Part shown: positions 61,626-64,000 of the stretch, piece after piece
Layout: each line of letters begins with the position of its first letter
How positions within the stretch are numbered: the first letter of the stretch is position 1
Assembly: GCF_024539815.1 (NCBI RefSeq)
Contig: NZ_JAHHIU010000009.1
Location: 1 to 64,000, forward strand
Length of the DNA stretch: 64,000 bases
Direction of reading: 5' to 3'
Source: Streptomyces hayashii
GTDB taxonomy: Bacteria > Actinomycetota > Actinomycetes > Streptomycetales > Streptomycetaceae
Notes under the pieces: model-generated
Told to the model about the DNA's origin: nothing
The model's input: only the letters and a program-made list of their open reading frames with translations
Databases searched by the model: none
Program-made: the position numbers and the translations under genes

Positions 61626-62042
61626 TGTCGCGTCCATGGCCAAGACCGCGTCACCTGGCGTGACGCCCCTCGCGGCCGTCGCGTGGCCTGATCACCCCTG
61701 CCCTGCCTGCCAGACCCGCGCAGGCCGGCGACTTCGGCGCGGCGAAACCCCCCGTGGGCGTGGAAGAGGAGCCCGCCGGCGCCATCCCCCGCGCGGCAAG
61801 CCCTTGCGCGCGGAGGGAAACGGGCCCGGATGGCGGCGACGTCCAAGGCCATGACCCGGACTCCGGCACCGGCCGCCGGGACCCACCAGTGGATCCGGCG
61901 ACGCGCCATGACGCCGGCGGACTGTCCGCGTTCTTGCCCACGGCCGTGCGAACGGTGCGGTGCGGCGCGACGCACGCCGTTTTCCAGACTTGCACCGTTC
62001 GTTTTCTTGAACGGTTCGTGTTTATGCCGTAGGTTCGACGTC
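61626..62042. other. 417-bp upstream region of the Fur gene
   Basis: No gene is supported. Close to the Fur start, ACCGTTC (61994-62000) and GAACGGT (62009-62015) form an inverted repeat with an 8-bp spacer, and another GAACGGT lies near 61950. This may be the Fur autoregulatory site. Confidence 0.5.
61994..62015. promoter_or_regulatory. Inverted repeat upstream of the Fur-family gene
   Basis: ACCGTTC and GAACGGT are inverted 7-bp arms with an 8-bp spacer, 28 bp before the start codon. FurA-type regulators upstream of katG repress their own promoter in actinomycetes, so this is a candidate operator. The match is by eye. Confidence 0.5.
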
Positions 62043-62480
62043 ATGACAGCCCCCCGTACACCGACCACCGCAGAGGAGCTGCGCGGTGCCGGCCTGCGGG
62101 TGACGGCCGCTCGTGTCGCGCTGCTCGACACCGTCCGCGAGGGCGACCACCTGGACGTGGAGGCGATCGCGTCCGGCGTCCGTGACCGCGTGGGTCACAT
62201 CTCCGTGCAGGCCGTCTACGAGGCCCTGCACGCGCTGACCACGGCAGGTCTGGTGCGCCGCCTGGAGCCGCCGGGCAGTCCGGCCCGCTTCGAGGGACGC
62301 GTCGGGGACAACCACCACCACCTCGTGTGCCGCTCGTGCGGCGTCGTCGCCGACGTCGACTGCGCGGTCGGTCACGCCCCCTGTCTGACCGCCGTCGACG
62401 ACCGCGGCTTCGCCATAGACGAGGCCGAGGTCATCTACTGGGGCCTGTGCCCCGACTGTTCGCCCGCCCGCAGTACCTGA
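62043..62480 (+). CDS. Fur-family metalloregulator (FurA/CatR-like)
   Basis: The 145-residue protein has an N-terminal winged helix (LRGAGLRVTAARVALLDTV, then SVQAVYEALHALTTAGLVRRLE). A C-terminal dimerisation domain carries metal-binding HHHLVCRSCG and the second CxxC, CPDC. Its place 80 bp before katG on the same strand is that of FurA/CatR proteins, which repress katG and are released by peroxide. The ATG at 62043 is the family start; upstream extension is low-complexity. Confidence 0.93.
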   Translation: MTAPRTPTTAEELRGAGLRVTAARVALLDTVREGDHLDVEAIASGVRDRVGHISVQAVYEALHALTTAGLVRRLEPPGSPARFEGRVGDNHHHLVCRSCGVVADVDCAVGHAPCLTAVDDRGFAIDEAEVIYWGLCPDCSPARST

Positions 62481-62503
62481 CCACCCGCAGCGTCCCGACC
62501 TGA

Positions 62504-64000
<1,497 letters not shown>

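Overview
The window looks like a high-GC actinomycete chromosome, most probably Streptomyces. It has strong third-position GC, many GTG starts, 4-bp ATGA/GTGA operon overlaps, Tat-type secreted glycoside hydrolases, a RepSA-type integrative element, a CebR-like operator, CbtA/CbtB behind a cobalamin riboswitch, and a Fur-katG pair. No tRNA, rRNA or CRISPR array was seen. The first 20 bases are a run of C and may be an assembly edge.

Accessory part (about 1.2-19.6 kb). After panD come a decayed IS3 element, then an orphan minus-strand Rhs C-terminal cassette (Hint-end seam, GIY-YIG-like toxin, candidate immunity gene) of lower GC. A defective AICE-like element follows (about 3.72-9.19 kb) with VapBC, a GntR regulator, a RepSA-like HUH initiator, an excisionase-like protein and a frameshifted tyrosine integrase. 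Next are the main Rhs gene with its own toxin tip and small immunity gene, an SGNH-like/LamG protein fused head to head against the truncated Rhs 5' end, an IS5-family element with a frameshifted transposase, and an AbiEii-type nucleotidyltransferase pair. A 47-bp seam shared by the two Rhs cassettes suggests toxin-tip shuffling, with the mobile element landing between the cassettes.

Carbohydrate block (19.6-34.7 kb). A minus-strand operon (two sugar ABC permeases, binding lipoprotein, LacI regulator, DUF2264 protein) diverges from plus-strand secreted enzymes: a PL9-like lyase behind a perfect CebR-type box, a GH54 arabinofuranosidase, a GH43 enzyme with a C-terminal binding module, a decayed lyase fragment, and a GH115 alpha-glucuronidase. 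The set fits breakdown of arabinogalactan, pectin or glucuronoarabinoxylan side chains.

Mixed block (34.7-55.2 kb). It holds a Dyp-peroxidase remnant, an MFS transporter, a COG4705 membrane protein beside an internally deleted copy, a BASS-family transporter, a CitA/DcuS-type two-component system diverging from a TauABC-like importer, a histidine-kinase gene whose 3' half was deleted into the tail of a response regulator, and an ABC-2 exporter. A BlaI/M56 pair is divergent from a DedA-PAP2-PAP2 operon with two BlaI-like boxes between them. A CsoR-like operator precedes a DUF4396 protein, followed by a Rieske/DUF2231 protein and a FUSC-type membrane protein.

Cobalamin/metal block (55.2-64 kb). 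cobH and cobK converge. A truncated GntR fragment precedes an NCS1 permease with a Cys-rich tail. A histidine-phosphatase-like protein lacking the RHG motif converges on cbtA and cbtB, which lie behind a cobalamin riboswitch. A Fur-family regulator precedes katG, which runs off the window end.
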